From Blastococcus fimeti (GTDB lineage: Bacteria; Actinomycetota; Actinomycetes; Mycobacteriales; Geodermatophilaceae): a stretch of 64,000 bases of DNA. The DNA lies in the NCBI GenBank assembly GCA_900102115.1, contig FNAW01000002.1:310001-374000 (forward strand), in the 5' to 3' direction. Positions within the stretch are counted from its first letter, which is position 1. Every line of letters starts with the position of its first letter. Below, in pieces: positions 43,523 to 53,323 of the stretch. The notes below the pieces were generated by a model that saw nothing but the letters and a program-made list of their open reading frames with translations, had not been told where the DNA came from and ran no database searches. Both the position numbers and the translations under genes were made by a program.

Positions 43523-43942
43523 ATGACCGACCCCGGCACCACCCAGGACGAGGGCCAGACCGCCCGGGACATCTTCCCCGAGGACGACGGCATCCCCGAG
43601 ACCGCGCAGGACGACTCGCCCACGATGCAGCGCGCCGAGGACCCGCAGTTCGAGGCGCTGCCCGGCGACCACGCCACCGCCACCACCGACTTCGGCACCA
43701 CCGCGTTCGAGCAGGCCGAGGGCGAGTCCCTCGCCGGCCGGCTGGACCGCGAGCTGCCCGACGACACCATGGACGTCCGCCCGGCCGAGGACCCGCAGCG
43801 CGCGGACGTCCAGCTGGAGCAGGACCTGGGCACCAGCGACTCGGGGACCGACCGGACGGCCGACGACATCGAGGCCACCGGCGACGCGGCCATCGGCGGC
43901 GAGGGACCCGAGGAGTCCGCCGTCCACGTGATCGACGGCTGA
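43523..43942 (+). CDS. DUF5709 acidic protein
   Basis: This 139-residue protein is very acidic, rich in Asp, Glu, Thr and Gly, and probably largely unstructured, with PEDDGIPETAQDDSPTMQRA-type sequence and the ending GGEGPEESAVHVIDG. This matches the actinobacterial DUF5709 family, which has no known function. Codon use is typical of the region, so it is a real gene despite low complexity. Confidence 0.78.
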   Translation: MTDPGTTQDEGQTARDIFPEDDGIPETAQDDSPTMQRAEDPQFEALPGDHATATTDFGTTAFEQAEGESLAGRLDRELPDDTMDVRPAEDPQRADVQLEQDLGTSDSGTDRTADDIEATGDAAIGGEGPEESAVHVIDG

Positions 43943-44181
43943 CCACCCGCGCTCGCCCCGGGCGCGCGGCCCGACCGCGCCCCGGGTGGGTTGGCGCGTC
44001 GCCGTCCGGTTGTCTACGTTGGGTCCGCGGTTCAGCAGGTAGCCGCACCGGAGCAGGTCCCACGAGGGCAGGCTCCGGCCGCGTCGACCACGCGCTGGAC
44101 CGGGGGGATCCGTACCTCGGATCGCGCAGCGGTAGATTGACCGGGCGGTGTGCCAGCGCGCCGCCGAGAGGAGCACGATCC

Positions 44182-44580
44182 GTGACCACTTCTGACCTGC
44201 CCGCCGAGGGACAGCCCGACGTGTCGAACGAGAACACCGAGGCACCCTTCGACGACGTGATCACGCTCTCCACCTCCACCGACGAGGACGGCGTGGTGAC
44301 GGTGAAGGTTGTCGGCGAGGTGGACACCTTCACTGCCCCGGTGCTGCGTTCGACGCTGGACGGCCAGCTCGAGCAGTCCCCGCGCGAACTCGTCATCGAC
44401 CTCTCCGGCGTCCAGTTCCTGGGCTCGGCCGGCCTGGCCGTGCTGGTCGAGACGCAGAAGTCCGCCCGCAGCCGTGAGGTCGCCCTGCGCCTGATCGCCA
44501 CGACCCGCGCCGTCACGCGGCCGCTCGAGGTGACCGGTCTGATCGACCTGTTCACGATCGCCGACAGCACCGCACGCTGA
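44182..44580 (+). CDS. STAS-domain anti-sigma factor antagonist (RsbV-like)
   Basis: This 132-residue protein has an acidic N-terminal extension of about 30 residues and then a STAS domain with VVGEVDTFTAPVLRSTL and the phospho-acceptor loop DLSGVQFLGSAGLAVLVE. In partner switching the unphosphorylated form binds the anti-sigma kinase and frees the sigma factor. GTG 44182 follows GAGAGGAG by 8 bases; GTG 44221 is a possible shorter start. It probably acts with the phosphatase and UsfX-like proteins encoded nearby. Confidence 0.86.
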   Translation: MTTSDLPAEGQPDVSNENTEAPFDDVITLSTSTDEDGVVTVKVVGEVDTFTAPVLRSTLDGQLEQSPRELVIDLSGVQFLGSAGLAVLVETQKSARSREVALRLIATTRAVTRPLEVTGLIDLFTIADSTAR

Positions 44581-44593
44581 CGCGTTCGCACTG

Positions 44594-44631
44594 ACGACGG
44601 GCCCACCCGGGGAACCGGGTGGGCCCGTCGT
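44594..44631. terminator. Perfect bidirectional hairpin terminator
   Basis: ACGACGGGCCCACCCGG (44594-44610) is exactly complementary to 44615-44631, a 17-bp stem with a GGAA loop, between the convergent STAS and topoisomerase genes. Confidence 0.87.
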
Positions 44632-44634
44632 CGT

Positions 44635-45675
44635 TCAGGCCGACAGCAGCCGGCAGACCGCCTGCTCCAGCACCCGCTGCACGTCGCGGTCCGCGTCGAC
44701 CTCCTCCGCGGGCCGCAGGGCGTCCGCGACGGTCTCCCCGTGCTCGTACCGGTCGACCACCCGCGGGTCCACGTAGCTGGCCTTGCACACCGCCGGGGTG
44801 TTGCCCAGCTGCTCGCTGACCTGCTTGTAGGCGGCGCTCACGATCCGCTTGCGGGCCGTGCGCGAGGTGGGCGGAGGCGCCTCGGCCAGCCTCGCCGCCA
44901 TGAGCACCGTGGCGTTCCAGGTGCGGAAGTCCTTGGCGGAGATCTCCGCGCCGCTGATCTCCTTGAGGTAGGCGTTGATCTCGGCGCTGGTCACGTCCCG
45001 CCAGCTGCCGTCCTCGACCTGGTAGGCCAGCAGCTCCTCCCCCGTGCCCCCGGGCCGCTCCAGCAGCTGCCGGACGACGGTGGCCGTGGGCCGGTCGGTC
45101 AGCTCCACCTCGCGCTCGATCCCGCCCTTGGCGGTGTAGGAGAAGAAGGTCCGCTCGCCCCGCACCCGGACGTGCTCGCGGCGCAGGGTCGCCAGGCCGT
45201 AGGTGCCGTTCTCCTCCGCGTACTGCTCGCTGCCGATCCGGAAGGCGCCCAGGTCGAGCAGCCGGATGGCCGTGGCCAGCACCCGCTCGCGGTTGAGCCC
45301 GCGGGTGCGCAGGGCGGCGACCACCTCGTCGCGCACGTCGGGCAGCTGGTGGGCGATCTGCAGCACGCGCTCGTGCTTCTCGGCGTCCCGGCGGGCCCGC
45401 CACTGGTCGTGGTAGCGGTACTGCCGCCGCCCGGCCGCGTCCACGCCGGTGGCCTGGATGTGGCCGTTGGGCCAGGGGCAGATCCACACGTCCCGCCAGG
45501 CCGGCGGGATGGCCAGGCCGCGGATCCGGTCGAGGCGGTCGTCCCTGATCAGGGCGTCGTCGGTGTCGTAGTAGGCGAAGCCCCGCCCTGCCCGGCGCCG
45601 CCGGTAGCCGGGGCCGTTCACGTCACTCCGCCGCAGTCTCACCGCCGGAGGATGGGCACGCGCGATGCTCCGCAA
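44635..45675 (-). CDS. DNA topoisomerase IB
   Basis: This 346-residue poxvirus-type topoisomerase IB has the N-terminal GFAYYDTDDALIRDD, the catalytic-domain RIGSEQYAEENGTYGLATL and SAKDFRTWNATVLMA, and the active-site Tyr in KASYVDPRVVDRY near residue 303. It relaxes supercoils through a 3'-phosphotyrosyl intermediate without ATP. Bacterial members are accessory enzymes of uncertain physiological role. Confidence 0.92.
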   Translation of the reverse strand: MRSIARAHPPAVRLRRSDVNGPGYRRRRAGRGFAYYDTDDALIRDDRLDRIRGLAIPPAWRDVWICPWPNGHIQATGVDAAGRRQYRYHDQWRARRDAEKHERVLQIAHQLPDVRDEVVAALRTRGLNRERVLATAIRLLDLGAFRIGSEQYAEENGTYGLATLRREHVRVRGERTFFSYTAKGGIEREVELTDRPTATVVRQLLERPGGTGEELLAYQVEDGSWRDVTSAEINAYLKEISGAEISAKDFRTWNATVLMAARLAEAPPPTSRTARKRIVSAAYKQVSEQLGNTPAVCKASYVDPRVVDRYEHGETVADALRPAEEVDADRDVQRVLEQAVCRLLSA

Positions 45676-45700
45676 ACGCCGGGGCGCGTGCCGTCACCCG

Positions 45701-47548
45701 TCAGCGGAGGTCGACCAGCCCGCCGAGGCCGCTGACCTCGAGCACCTGACGCGTCACGCCGCCGTCGGCCGCGTGCACGACGAGCCGCCAGCCCTCGTCG
45801 CGGGCGATCCGGGCCACCGCCAGCACCACGCGCACGGCGGCGCTGCTGAACAGCGTGACCTCCCGGAGGTCCAGCTCGACCCGGGCCGTGCCGCCGTGGC
45901 TGGCCTCGAGCAGCCGGATCCGCAGCGAGTCGGCACCGGCCTCGTCGACCGCCCCGTCGGCGCGCACGACCGGCCGGACGCCGGCGCGGTCGACGACGAT
46001 CACTGGCCCCTCGGCCCCGTTCCCGGGGGTGGGCGGCGCGTCGGGGCTGCGCCGCAACCGCACGGTGAGGGTCACGGTGGTCCCCTCCCGGTCGTCCAGC
46101 GAGACGCCGTCGACGAGCTGGCGCATGATCAGCAGCCCGCGGCCGCGGTCGCCCGGGTCGTGGTCGGGCGCGCGCCAGGTGCCGTCGTCGTGGACCGTCA
46201 CCGTCAGCACCCCGTCGGGGTCGACCGCCGCGCGCACCGACATGGGTCCGGGCTCCCGCCCTCGGTAGGCGTGCTCGGCGGCGTTGGCGCAGGCCTCGCC
46301 GACGGCGGCCATCACGCCCACCCGGTCGTTCTCGCCCATCCCGAGTTCGGTCAGCCAGGCGGTGAGCCGACGGCGGATGCCCGGCAGCGAGGCGGGGACG
46401 GCGGGCAGGTCCAGCTGGAGCGGCTCCTGGGCCGTGGCGCGGCGATGCGCCACCAGGACGGCGACGTCGTCGGGCCAGTCCTGGGGCGGCCGGACGAGCT
46501 CGGCGATCTCGACGGCGAGGCCGGAGGCCGTGGCCGGGTCCCCGGCGCCCGGCCGGCCCAGCACCTCCTGCGAGGCCGACACCAGCCGCTCGAGGGCGAC
46601 GGCGTAGTCGCTGCTGCTCCCGGCGAGGGCGCCGTTGGAGAAGAGCACGAGCGTGGCCCCGTGCTCGAGGACGAAGCGGTGCACCGGCGTCCCCGCCCCG
46701 GGCATGCTGCCCAGCGGGGGACGCGGCGTGACGGGGAGGAACGCGGCGCTGCCGTCGCCGCCCACGACCAGCGGCGCCGGGTGCCCCGCCGTCGTGAAGA
46801 CCAGCTCGCCGGTACCCGAGTCCAGGACGCCGTAGAAGACCGAGGCTCCCTCGACGTCGTCCATCAGCGCGGCGAAGGAGTCCAGTCCGGCCAGCACCGC
46901 CGCCGGCGAGGGGTCGCGCAGCACGGTGGACCGCATCGCCCCACGTAGCCGGCTCATCGCCCCGGCCGCGGCGACGCCGTGCCCCACCGCGTCGCCGACG
47001 ACGAGTGCGACCCGCCCGTCACCCAGGGGCACCGCGTCGTACCAGTCGCCGCCCGCGGCCCGGACCGACGTCGCCCGGTGGTAGCTGCCGGCCAGCGCCA
47101 GGTCGGGCAGCATCGGCAGGAACGGCGGGAGCAGCGAGGACTGGGCCGCCTCGACGGCGTCGACGGCCGGCGCCCGCCCCGGGACGGCGTCCGGGTCGTC
47201 GTGCTCGATGACCACCACCGCGCCGGGCTCCCCGGCGACGCGCACCGGCCGCAGGGCGACGGTGACCGCCGGCCCGCCGACGGCGAGCGGCCCTCTCACC
47301 GTCCCGGCCCGGCCGGTGCCGATGACGGCGTCCGCCAGCTCGGCCAGCGGCCGGCCGGCCACGAGCGGCAGCTCCCCACCGTCGGTGACCAGCCCGCGGG
47401 CGCCGGCGTTGGCCCACACCGTCCGCCCGCCGGCGACCAGGCAGTAGATCGGAGACGGCGCGTCCTCCATCGCCGCGAGCAACGCGTCGGCGCCCTCCGG
47501 CCCGGAGACGGGCGGAGGGGGTGTCGCACTCCCCTGACCGGTGCTCAT
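45701..47548 (-). CDS. PAS - PP2C (SpoIIE-type) phosphatase - HATPase - STAS multidomain protein
   Basis: This 615-residue protein has a PAS-like sensor at residues 20-120 (MEDAPSPIYCLVAGGRTVWA), a SpoIIE/PP2C phosphatase at about 135-350 (GGDWYDAVPLGDGRVALVVG, GHGVAAA, DDVAVLV), a GHKL ATPase at about 370-490 with intact EACANAAEHAY and GRGLLIM, and a C-terminal STAS domain (DLREVTLFSSAAVRVVLAV). All three partner-switching activities are on one chain. It probably tunes the sigma factor encoded nearby by dephosphorylating antagonists. The long upstream open frame is an artefact; ATG 47548 is used. Confidence 0.9.
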   Translation of the reverse strand: MSTGQGSATPPPPVSGPEGADALLAAMEDAPSPIYCLVAGGRTVWANAGARGLVTDGGELPLVAGRPLAELADAVIGTGRAGTVRGPLAVGGPAVTVALRPVRVAGEPGAVVVIEHDDPDAVPGRAPAVDAVEAAQSSLLPPFLPMLPDLALAGSYHRATSVRAAGGDWYDAVPLGDGRVALVVGDAVGHGVAAAGAMSRLRGAMRSTVLRDPSPAAVLAGLDSFAALMDDVEGASVFYGVLDSGTGELVFTTAGHPAPLVVGGDGSAAFLPVTPRPPLGSMPGAGTPVHRFVLEHGATLVLFSNGALAGSSSDYAVALERLVSASQEVLGRPGAGDPATASGLAVEIAELVRPPQDWPDDVAVLVAHRRATAQEPLQLDLPAVPASLPGIRRRLTAWLTELGMGENDRVGVMAAVGEACANAAEHAYRGREPGPMSVRAAVDPDGVLTVTVHDDGTWRAPDHDPGDRGRGLLIMRQLVDGVSLDDREGTTVTLTVRLRRSPDAPPTPGNGAEGPVIVVDRAGVRPVVRADGAVDEAGADSLRIRLLEASHGGTARVELDLREVTLFSSAAVRVVLAVARIARDEGWRLVVHAADGGVTRQVLEVSGLGGLVDLR

Positions 47549-47622
47549 CCCGGGCCAGGGAACCTCAGGCCTCCGACCTCGGCAACCGCGCCGGGGCACC
47601 GGCGCCGCGTGGGACAGCGCAC

Positions 47623-47649
47623 GTTTCCCACGCACCCGCGCGGGGGTAG
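47623..47649 (+). promoter_or_regulatory. SigF/SigB-type promoter of the anti-sigma/sigma operon
   Basis: GTTT (47623-47626) and GGGTA (47644-47648) are separated by 17 bases, matching the actinobacterial SigF consensus GTTT-N15-17-GGGTA. It lies 98 bases before the anti-sigma start and implies autoregulation. Confidence 0.75.
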
Positions 47650-47746
47650 TAGACCCTGTCGGCTCGGCGCCAGTCGGAGCCGGGCGGGCACAATGGACGC
47701 CGCGACTCGACAAGCGAGTGCGCCGGGACGAAGGAGCTGCACACGG

Positions 47747-48244
47747 ATGGTGGACTCGAGGGGCGCCCTCGCGCAGGACGGACGGCGCGCGGAACGGCTG
47801 GAGCTCCGGGTGCCGATCACCCCGATGCAGCTCCCGGCGGTCCGGGCGATGGCCGGTGACCTCGCCATCCGGATGGACTACGACCTGGACAGCGTCGAGG
47901 ACCTCCGGCTGGCGGTGGACGAGGCGTGCGCGACGCTCGCCAGCGTCGGGCTGCCCGACGCCCCGCTGACCGTCGTCTTCGAGACCACCCGCGCCGGCCT
48001 GCACATCGAGGCCTGGGTGCCGACCGGTGAGGGCGTCGACGTCCCGCGCGACGGGTTCGGGTGGGCCGTGCTGGCCACTCTCGTGGACACCGTCGAGGGC
48101 CGTCCGGCCACGGAGGCCCGGGTGCCCGGCGGGAACGGCTCGGACTCCCCGGTCGCCGTGATCGCCATGGACAAGTACCTGCCCGGTCAGCGCCCGTCCG
48201 AGCTGGCGGGCGGCTCAGGGCAGAACCTCTCGGTGGCCCGGTGA
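47747..48244 (+). CDS. Anti-sigma factor, UsfX/RsbW-like
   Basis: This 165-residue GHKL-fold protein has LRVPITPMQLPAVRAMAGDL at residues 20-40, the N-box region DLRLAVDEACATLASVG, and DGFGWAVLATLVDTVEG. The usual N-box Asn and following His of RsbW (EACxNxxxHA) are absent, as in mycobacterial UsfX, so ATP/Mg binding and kinase activity may be reduced. AAGGAG lies 10 bases before the ATG. Its stop overlaps the sigma gene start by GTGA, the classic coupling of an anti-sigma with its sigma factor. Confidence 0.86.
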   Translation: MVDSRGALAQDGRRAERLELRVPITPMQLPAVRAMAGDLAIRMDYDLDSVEDLRLAVDEACATLASVGLPDAPLTVVFETTRAGLHIEAWVPTGEGVDVPRDGFGWAVLATLVDTVEGRPATEARVPGGNGSDSPVAVIAMDKYLPGQRPSELAGGSGQNLSVAR

Positions 48245-49242
48245 CCCGGTCTCCCGCCACCGATCCCACCGGGATCAGGGTGGACCCACGGGACGGCGTG
48301 CCGCCGGAGCCGCGGGAGGCGCCGGAGCAGGACACGCCGACGGCTCCCGAGCTGCCCGTCGTCGAGCCGGCCGTCGCCGTGGAGCCGCTCCCCGACGAGG
48401 CGTCGGACGACGCGTCCCCCGCCGCGGAGCCGGCCGCCGCGGAGGAGGCCGCCCCGGTCGAGGACGCTCCTCCGCTGTCGGACAACCGACGCCGGGCCCA
48501 GCGCACGGCGCCCCTGTTCGCCGAGCTGGCCACCCTGGAGAAGGGCGACCCGCGACGCGAGCGGCTGCGCGAGATCCTCGTCGAGGAGCACCTGCCGCTG
48601 GTGCGGCACTTCGCCCGGCGGTTCAGCAACCGTGGCGAGCCCTTCGACGACCTCCTCCAGGTCGGCACCCTGGGGCTGATCGCCGCGATCGACCGGTTCG
48701 ACCCGACCCGCGGCGTGGAGTTCCTCTCCTTCGCGGTGCCGACGATCACCGGTGAGATCAAGCGGCACTTCCGCGACCAGGGCTGGTCGGTGCGCGTGCC
48801 GCGCCGGCTGCAGGAGCTGCACCTGTCGCTCAACGCCGCCGTCGGCGAGCTCGCCCAGAAGAACGGCCGCGCGCCGACGCCGAGCGAGCTCGCCCAGCAC
48901 CTGGGCATCCCGCGCGAGGAGGTCCTCGAGGGCCTCGCTGTCGCCAACGCCTACCGGAGCAGCTCGCTGGACGAGCGGCTCTCCGGCGACGACGACTCCC
49001 CCACCCTCGCCGCGACCCTGGGCGAGGAGGACGCCGCTCTCGAGGGCGTGGAGTACCGGGAGTCGCTGCAGCCGCTGCTGGCCACCATCCCGGCCCGCGA
49101 GCGCCGCATCCTCATCCTGCGGTTCTTCGGCAACATGACGCAGTCGCAGATCGCCGCGGACATCGGCATCTCGCAGATGCACGTCTCGCGGCTGCTGTCC
49201 CAGACGCTGGCCAAGCTCCGCGAGGGCCTGCTCAAGGATTGA
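48241..49242 (+). CDS. sigF: RNA polymerase sigma factor, SigF/SigB group
   Basis: This 333-residue group-3 sigma factor has region 2 (EEHLPLVRHFARRFSNRGEP, DDLLQVGTLGLIAAIDRF, FLSFAVPTITGEIKRHFRDQ), region 3 (APTPSELAQHLGIPREEVLE) and region 4 (FGNMTQSQIAADIGISQMHV). An acidic N-terminal extension of about 80 residues precedes region 2, longer than in most SigF proteins. GTG 48241 overlaps the anti-sigma stop. It likely directs general-stress genes from GTTT/GGGTA promoters, including its own. Confidence 0.93.
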   Translation: MTRSPATDPTGIRVDPRDGVPPEPREAPEQDTPTAPELPVVEPAVAVEPLPDEASDDASPAAEPAAAEEAAPVEDAPPLSDNRRRAQRTAPLFAELATLEKGDPRRERLREILVEEHLPLVRHFARRFSNRGEPFDDLLQVGTLGLIAAIDRFDPTRGVEFLSFAVPTITGEIKRHFRDQGWSVRVPRRLQELHLSLNAAVGELAQKNGRAPTPSELAQHLGIPREEVLEGLAVANAYRSSSLDERLSGDDDSPTLAATLGEEDAALEGVEYRESLQPLLATIPARERRILILRFFGNMTQSQIAADIGISQMHVSRLLSQTLAKLREGLLKD

Positions 49243-49251
49243 CCCACCGAA

Positions 49252-49292
49252 CGCCCGTGGCCCGGAACCTCGACGGTTCCGGGCCACGGGCG
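49252..49292. terminator. Perfect bidirectional hairpin terminator
   Basis: CGCCCGTGGCCCGGAACC (49252-49269) is exactly complementary to 49275-49292, an 18-bp stem with a 5-base loop, between convergent sigF and the stomatin-like gene. Confidence 0.87.
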
Positions 49293-49300
49293 GTTCGGTG

Positions 49301-50467
49301 CTAGGGCTGCGGGGGTGCGTCGACCGGGAGGTCGGGGGTGACCTCGGACAGGGGCGGCGGGGTCGGGATCACCGGCGTCGAGTCGGTGATGCTGGTCAGC
49401 TCGATCTTCGCCTCGGGCTGGTCGGCCGCCTTGGGCAGCTGCGACTCGAACCAGCTGCTGGTGTCGATGCCGCCGTCCGCCGGAGGGGTGCGGCCGTCGA
49501 CCGACGGGCCGACGTCCATCCACGAGGTGGTCTTCTCGGCGCCGCCGAGACCGGCCAGCCCCTCGAGCGCCTTGCTGAACTCGCTGGGGACGATCCACAT
49601 CTTGTTGGCGTCGCCCTGGGCGATCTGCGGGAGCGTCTGCAGGTACTGGTAGGCCAGCAGCCCCTGGTCGGGCTTGCCGTCGTGGATGGCCTGGAAGACC
49701 GTCTCGATCGACTTCGCCTGGCCCTGCGCCTGCAGGAACAGCGCCGCGCGCTCACCCTCGGCGCGCAGGATCCGGCTCTGCCGCTCCGCCTCCGCCTCGA
49801 GGATGGCGGCCTGCTTGCGGCCCTCCGCGGAGAGGATCGCCGAGGCCTTGTCGCCCTCGGCCGAGGTGATGGCCGCCTGGCGGTGCCCCTCGGCGGTGAG
49901 GATGACCGCGCGCTTGTCGCGGTCGGCGCGCATCTGCTTCTCCATGGAGTCCTGGATGGAGTGCGGCGGGTCGATCGCCTTGATCTCCACCCGGGCGACC
50001 CGCAGACCCCAGGGGCCGGTGGTCCCGTCGAGCACCTCGCGCAGCTGGCTGTTGATGCCGTCGCGGCCGGTCAGCGCGCCCTCGAGGTTCAGCCCACCGA
50101 CGACGTTGCGCAGTGTCGTGGTGGTCAGCTGCTCCATGCCGGTGATGTAGTTCGCGATCCCGTAGACGGCCAGCTTGGGGTCGGTCACCTGGAAATAGAC
50201 GACGGTGTCGATGCCGACCTGCAGGTTGTCGGCGGTGATGACCGGCTGGGGCGGGAAGGAGATGACCTGCTCGCGCAGGTCGATCGTCGCCCGCACGCGG
50301 TCGACGAACGGCACCAGGATCGACAGGCCGGGGCTCAGCGTGCGGCTGTAGCGGCCCAGCCGCTCGATCACCTTCGCCTGGGCCTGCGGGACGATGGTCA
50401 CGCTCTTGGCGAGCACGAAGATCAAGAGCAGCGCGACGACGATCAGGGCGATCAGAGCGGGCTCCAC
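49301..50467 (-). CDS. SPFH/Band 7 (stomatin, paraslipin-like) protein
   Basis: This 388-residue protein has one N-terminal transmembrane helix (LIALIVVALLLIFVLA), the SPFH domain (SVTIVPQAQAKVIERLGRYS onward to about residue 190), a long Ala/Glu coiled coil with repeated AEGxxQAA units at about 195-265, and a proline-rich tail. Such proteins form oligomeric membrane-domain scaffolds. GTG 50467 is chosen because AAGGAGG precedes it. It is downstream of an NfeD gene, its usual partner. Confidence 0.9.
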   Translation of the reverse strand: MEPALIALIVVALLLIFVLAKSVTIVPQAQAKVIERLGRYSRTLSPGLSILVPFVDRVRATIDLREQVISFPPQPVITADNLQVGIDTVVYFQVTDPKLAVYGIANYITGMEQLTTTTLRNVVGGLNLEGALTGRDGINSQLREVLDGTTGPWGLRVARVEIKAIDPPHSIQDSMEKQMRADRDKRAVILTAEGHRQAAITSAEGDKASAILSAEGRKQAAILEAEAERQSRILRAEGERAALFLQAQGQAKSIETVFQAIHDGKPDQGLLAYQYLQTLPQIAQGDANKMWIVPSEFSKALEGLAGLGGAEKTTSWMDVGPSVDGRTPPADGGIDTSSWFESQLPKAADQPEAKIELTSITDSTPVIPTPPPLSEVTPDLPVDAPPQP

Positions 50468-50544
50468 GGGGCCTCCTTCATCGGGGGCGGACTCGTCCGA
50501 CCCTTTCACGTCCGTCCAGGCCGGTCACGCCGCGCGCGCCGGGT

Positions 50545-50982
50545 TCACTCCAGGGCGTCGCCCACCACGGCCGTGGCCCCGTCGATCTGCAGGATGCGGA
50601 CCGTCGTCCCGATCGCGAAGGCCTCGCCGTCGTACTGGCTGCGGGCCGACCACTCGTCGGCGCCCAGCCGGATCCGGCCACCTGCCACGTCCACCGCCCG
50701 GGAGACGACGGCGGTGCGGCCGACGAGGCCCTCGACGCCGTCGAGCTGCAGCGGGGTGCGCTCGACGAGGTGCCGCTTCGCGATCGGGCGGACGACGGCG
50801 AGCAGCGCCACCGACACGGCGATGAAGGCGACGAGCTGGAGTGCGACCGCGCCGCCGGCGACCGCGACCGCCAGGCCGCCGAGCGCGCCGCCGGCGAACA
50901 TCAGCAGGACCAGGTCGAGGGTGAGCAGCTCACCGCCGACGAACAGGCCGGAGGCGATGAGCCAGAGCAGCCAGGCAGCCAT
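50545..50982 (-). CDS. NfeD-like membrane protein
   Basis: This 145-residue protein has two or three transmembrane helices in the first 65 residues and a C-terminal OB-fold domain (LQLDGVEGLVGRTAVVSR, GRIRLGADEWSARSQ, TVRILQIDGATAVVG). NfeD proteins pair with stomatins in a conserved operon, as here with 77 bases between the genes. It is the short form without the N-terminal protease domain. Confidence 0.9.
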   Translation of the reverse strand: MAAWLLWLIASGLFVGGELLTLDLVLLMFAGGALGGLAVAVAGGAVALQLVAFIAVSVALLAVVRPIAKRHLVERTPLQLDGVEGLVGRTAVVSRAVDVAGGRIRLGADEWSARSQYDGEAFAIGTTVRILQIDGATAVVGDALE

Positions 50983-51038
50983 GTCCGGAGTCTGGCAGAG
51001 CCGGGCGCCCCCGGCCCGTACCGACGTAGCCTCGCCGG

Positions 51039-51776
51039 GTGCACGACTTCCCCGCCGGCCGGTTCGCGGCCTGGGCCACCGCCTGGCTCAGCGGCCGCAC
51101 CTCCTACGACGAGACCCTCGACGCCGTCACCGGTGCGCACGCGCACCGCGTGAGCGGGCTGCCGGGCACCTCCGACGCCGTCCCCCTGGGCGAGGCGCTC
51201 AGCGCCCTGCGCGGCCTCGGCGAGCGGCGGCTGCGCCTCGTGCTCCCGGCGCCCGGTGACGTCCGGGGGCTCCCTGCGATCCCCGGCCTCGCCCCGGTGG
51301 CACTGGAGGCCGGGCAGGCCGCCGTCGGCGACCGGGTCGTGCTCGTGCCCGAGCCGCTGGGTCCCGAGGTCCTGCAGTGGACCGCCTTCCCGCTCGACGG
51401 CGCGGCCCTTCCACCCCCGCCCGCCGAGGGCACGCTGCGGTCCGCGTCGGGTCAGCTGGACCTGGCGATCACCGGGTCCGCGCGCACGCTCGCCGAGCTG
51501 GATCTCGCCCGCTGGCACCCCGACGTGCCCGAACTGTTGGCCGGGCTGGCCCGGCCGCAGCCGGCGCCGGGCCTGCCCGCCGACCACGACCCGCTCGCCC
51601 TGGCGATCCTGGGGAGGGCGCTCCGCGTCGCCGCCGTCCTGGACCTGGCGCTGGCCGACGCCCCGGGCGGAGCGGTCAACCAGGCCCAGGCGGCGCGCCG
51701 CGACGCCGTCCTCCGCCCGCTCTCCGGCGCCGTGCGCGAGGCGGTGACCGCCGCCTACAACGCGCTCCCCCGCTGA
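51039..51776 (+). CDS. Conserved actinobacterial protein of unknown function
   Basis: I do not recognise a domain. The 245-residue product has no signal peptide or membrane segment. It begins MHDFPAGRFAAWATAWLSGR (GTG start at 51039), has a central region rich in Leu, Pro and Ala with alternating strands (LRLVLPAPGDVRGLPAIPG, VVLVPEPLGPEVLQWTAFPL), and ends in helices. Codon use and clean boundaries with the neighbours support a real gene. It lies just upstream of argG. Confidence 0.7.
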   Translation: MHDFPAGRFAAWATAWLSGRTSYDETLDAVTGAHAHRVSGLPGTSDAVPLGEALSALRGLGERRLRLVLPAPGDVRGLPAIPGLAPVALEAGQAAVGDRVVLVPEPLGPEVLQWTAFPLDGAALPPPPAEGTLRSASGQLDLAITGSARTLAELDLARWHPDVPELLAGLARPQPAPGLPADHDPLALAILGRALRVAAVLDLALADAPGGAVNQAQAARRDAVLRPLSGAVREAVTAAYNALPR

Positions 51777-51791
51777 GCGCGGACCCGGTGC

Positions 51792-51805
51792 TGCATGGTC
51801 ATGCA
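51792..51805 (+). promoter_or_regulatory. Palindrome before argG, possible ArgR box
   Basis: TGCATG-GT-CATGCA (51792-51805) is a perfect inverted repeat 21 bases before the argG start. Streptomyces ARG boxes contain CATGCAT-type cores, so it may bind ArgR (inference). Confidence 0.45.
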
Positions 51806-51814
51806 TCGTCGTGA

Positions 51815-53275
<1,461 letters not shown>

Positions 53276-53323
53276 CGCGCGAACCCCTCCTGCCGCGAGG
53301 GCGGCGGGCCTACGTTTCCCGGC

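Noticed and set aside
41170..44580. Very long open frame on the plus strand across ku/ligD and DUF1360
   Set aside because: Only its last 132 codons (STAS domain) look like protein. The rest is antisense to ku and DUF1360, an effect of high GC.
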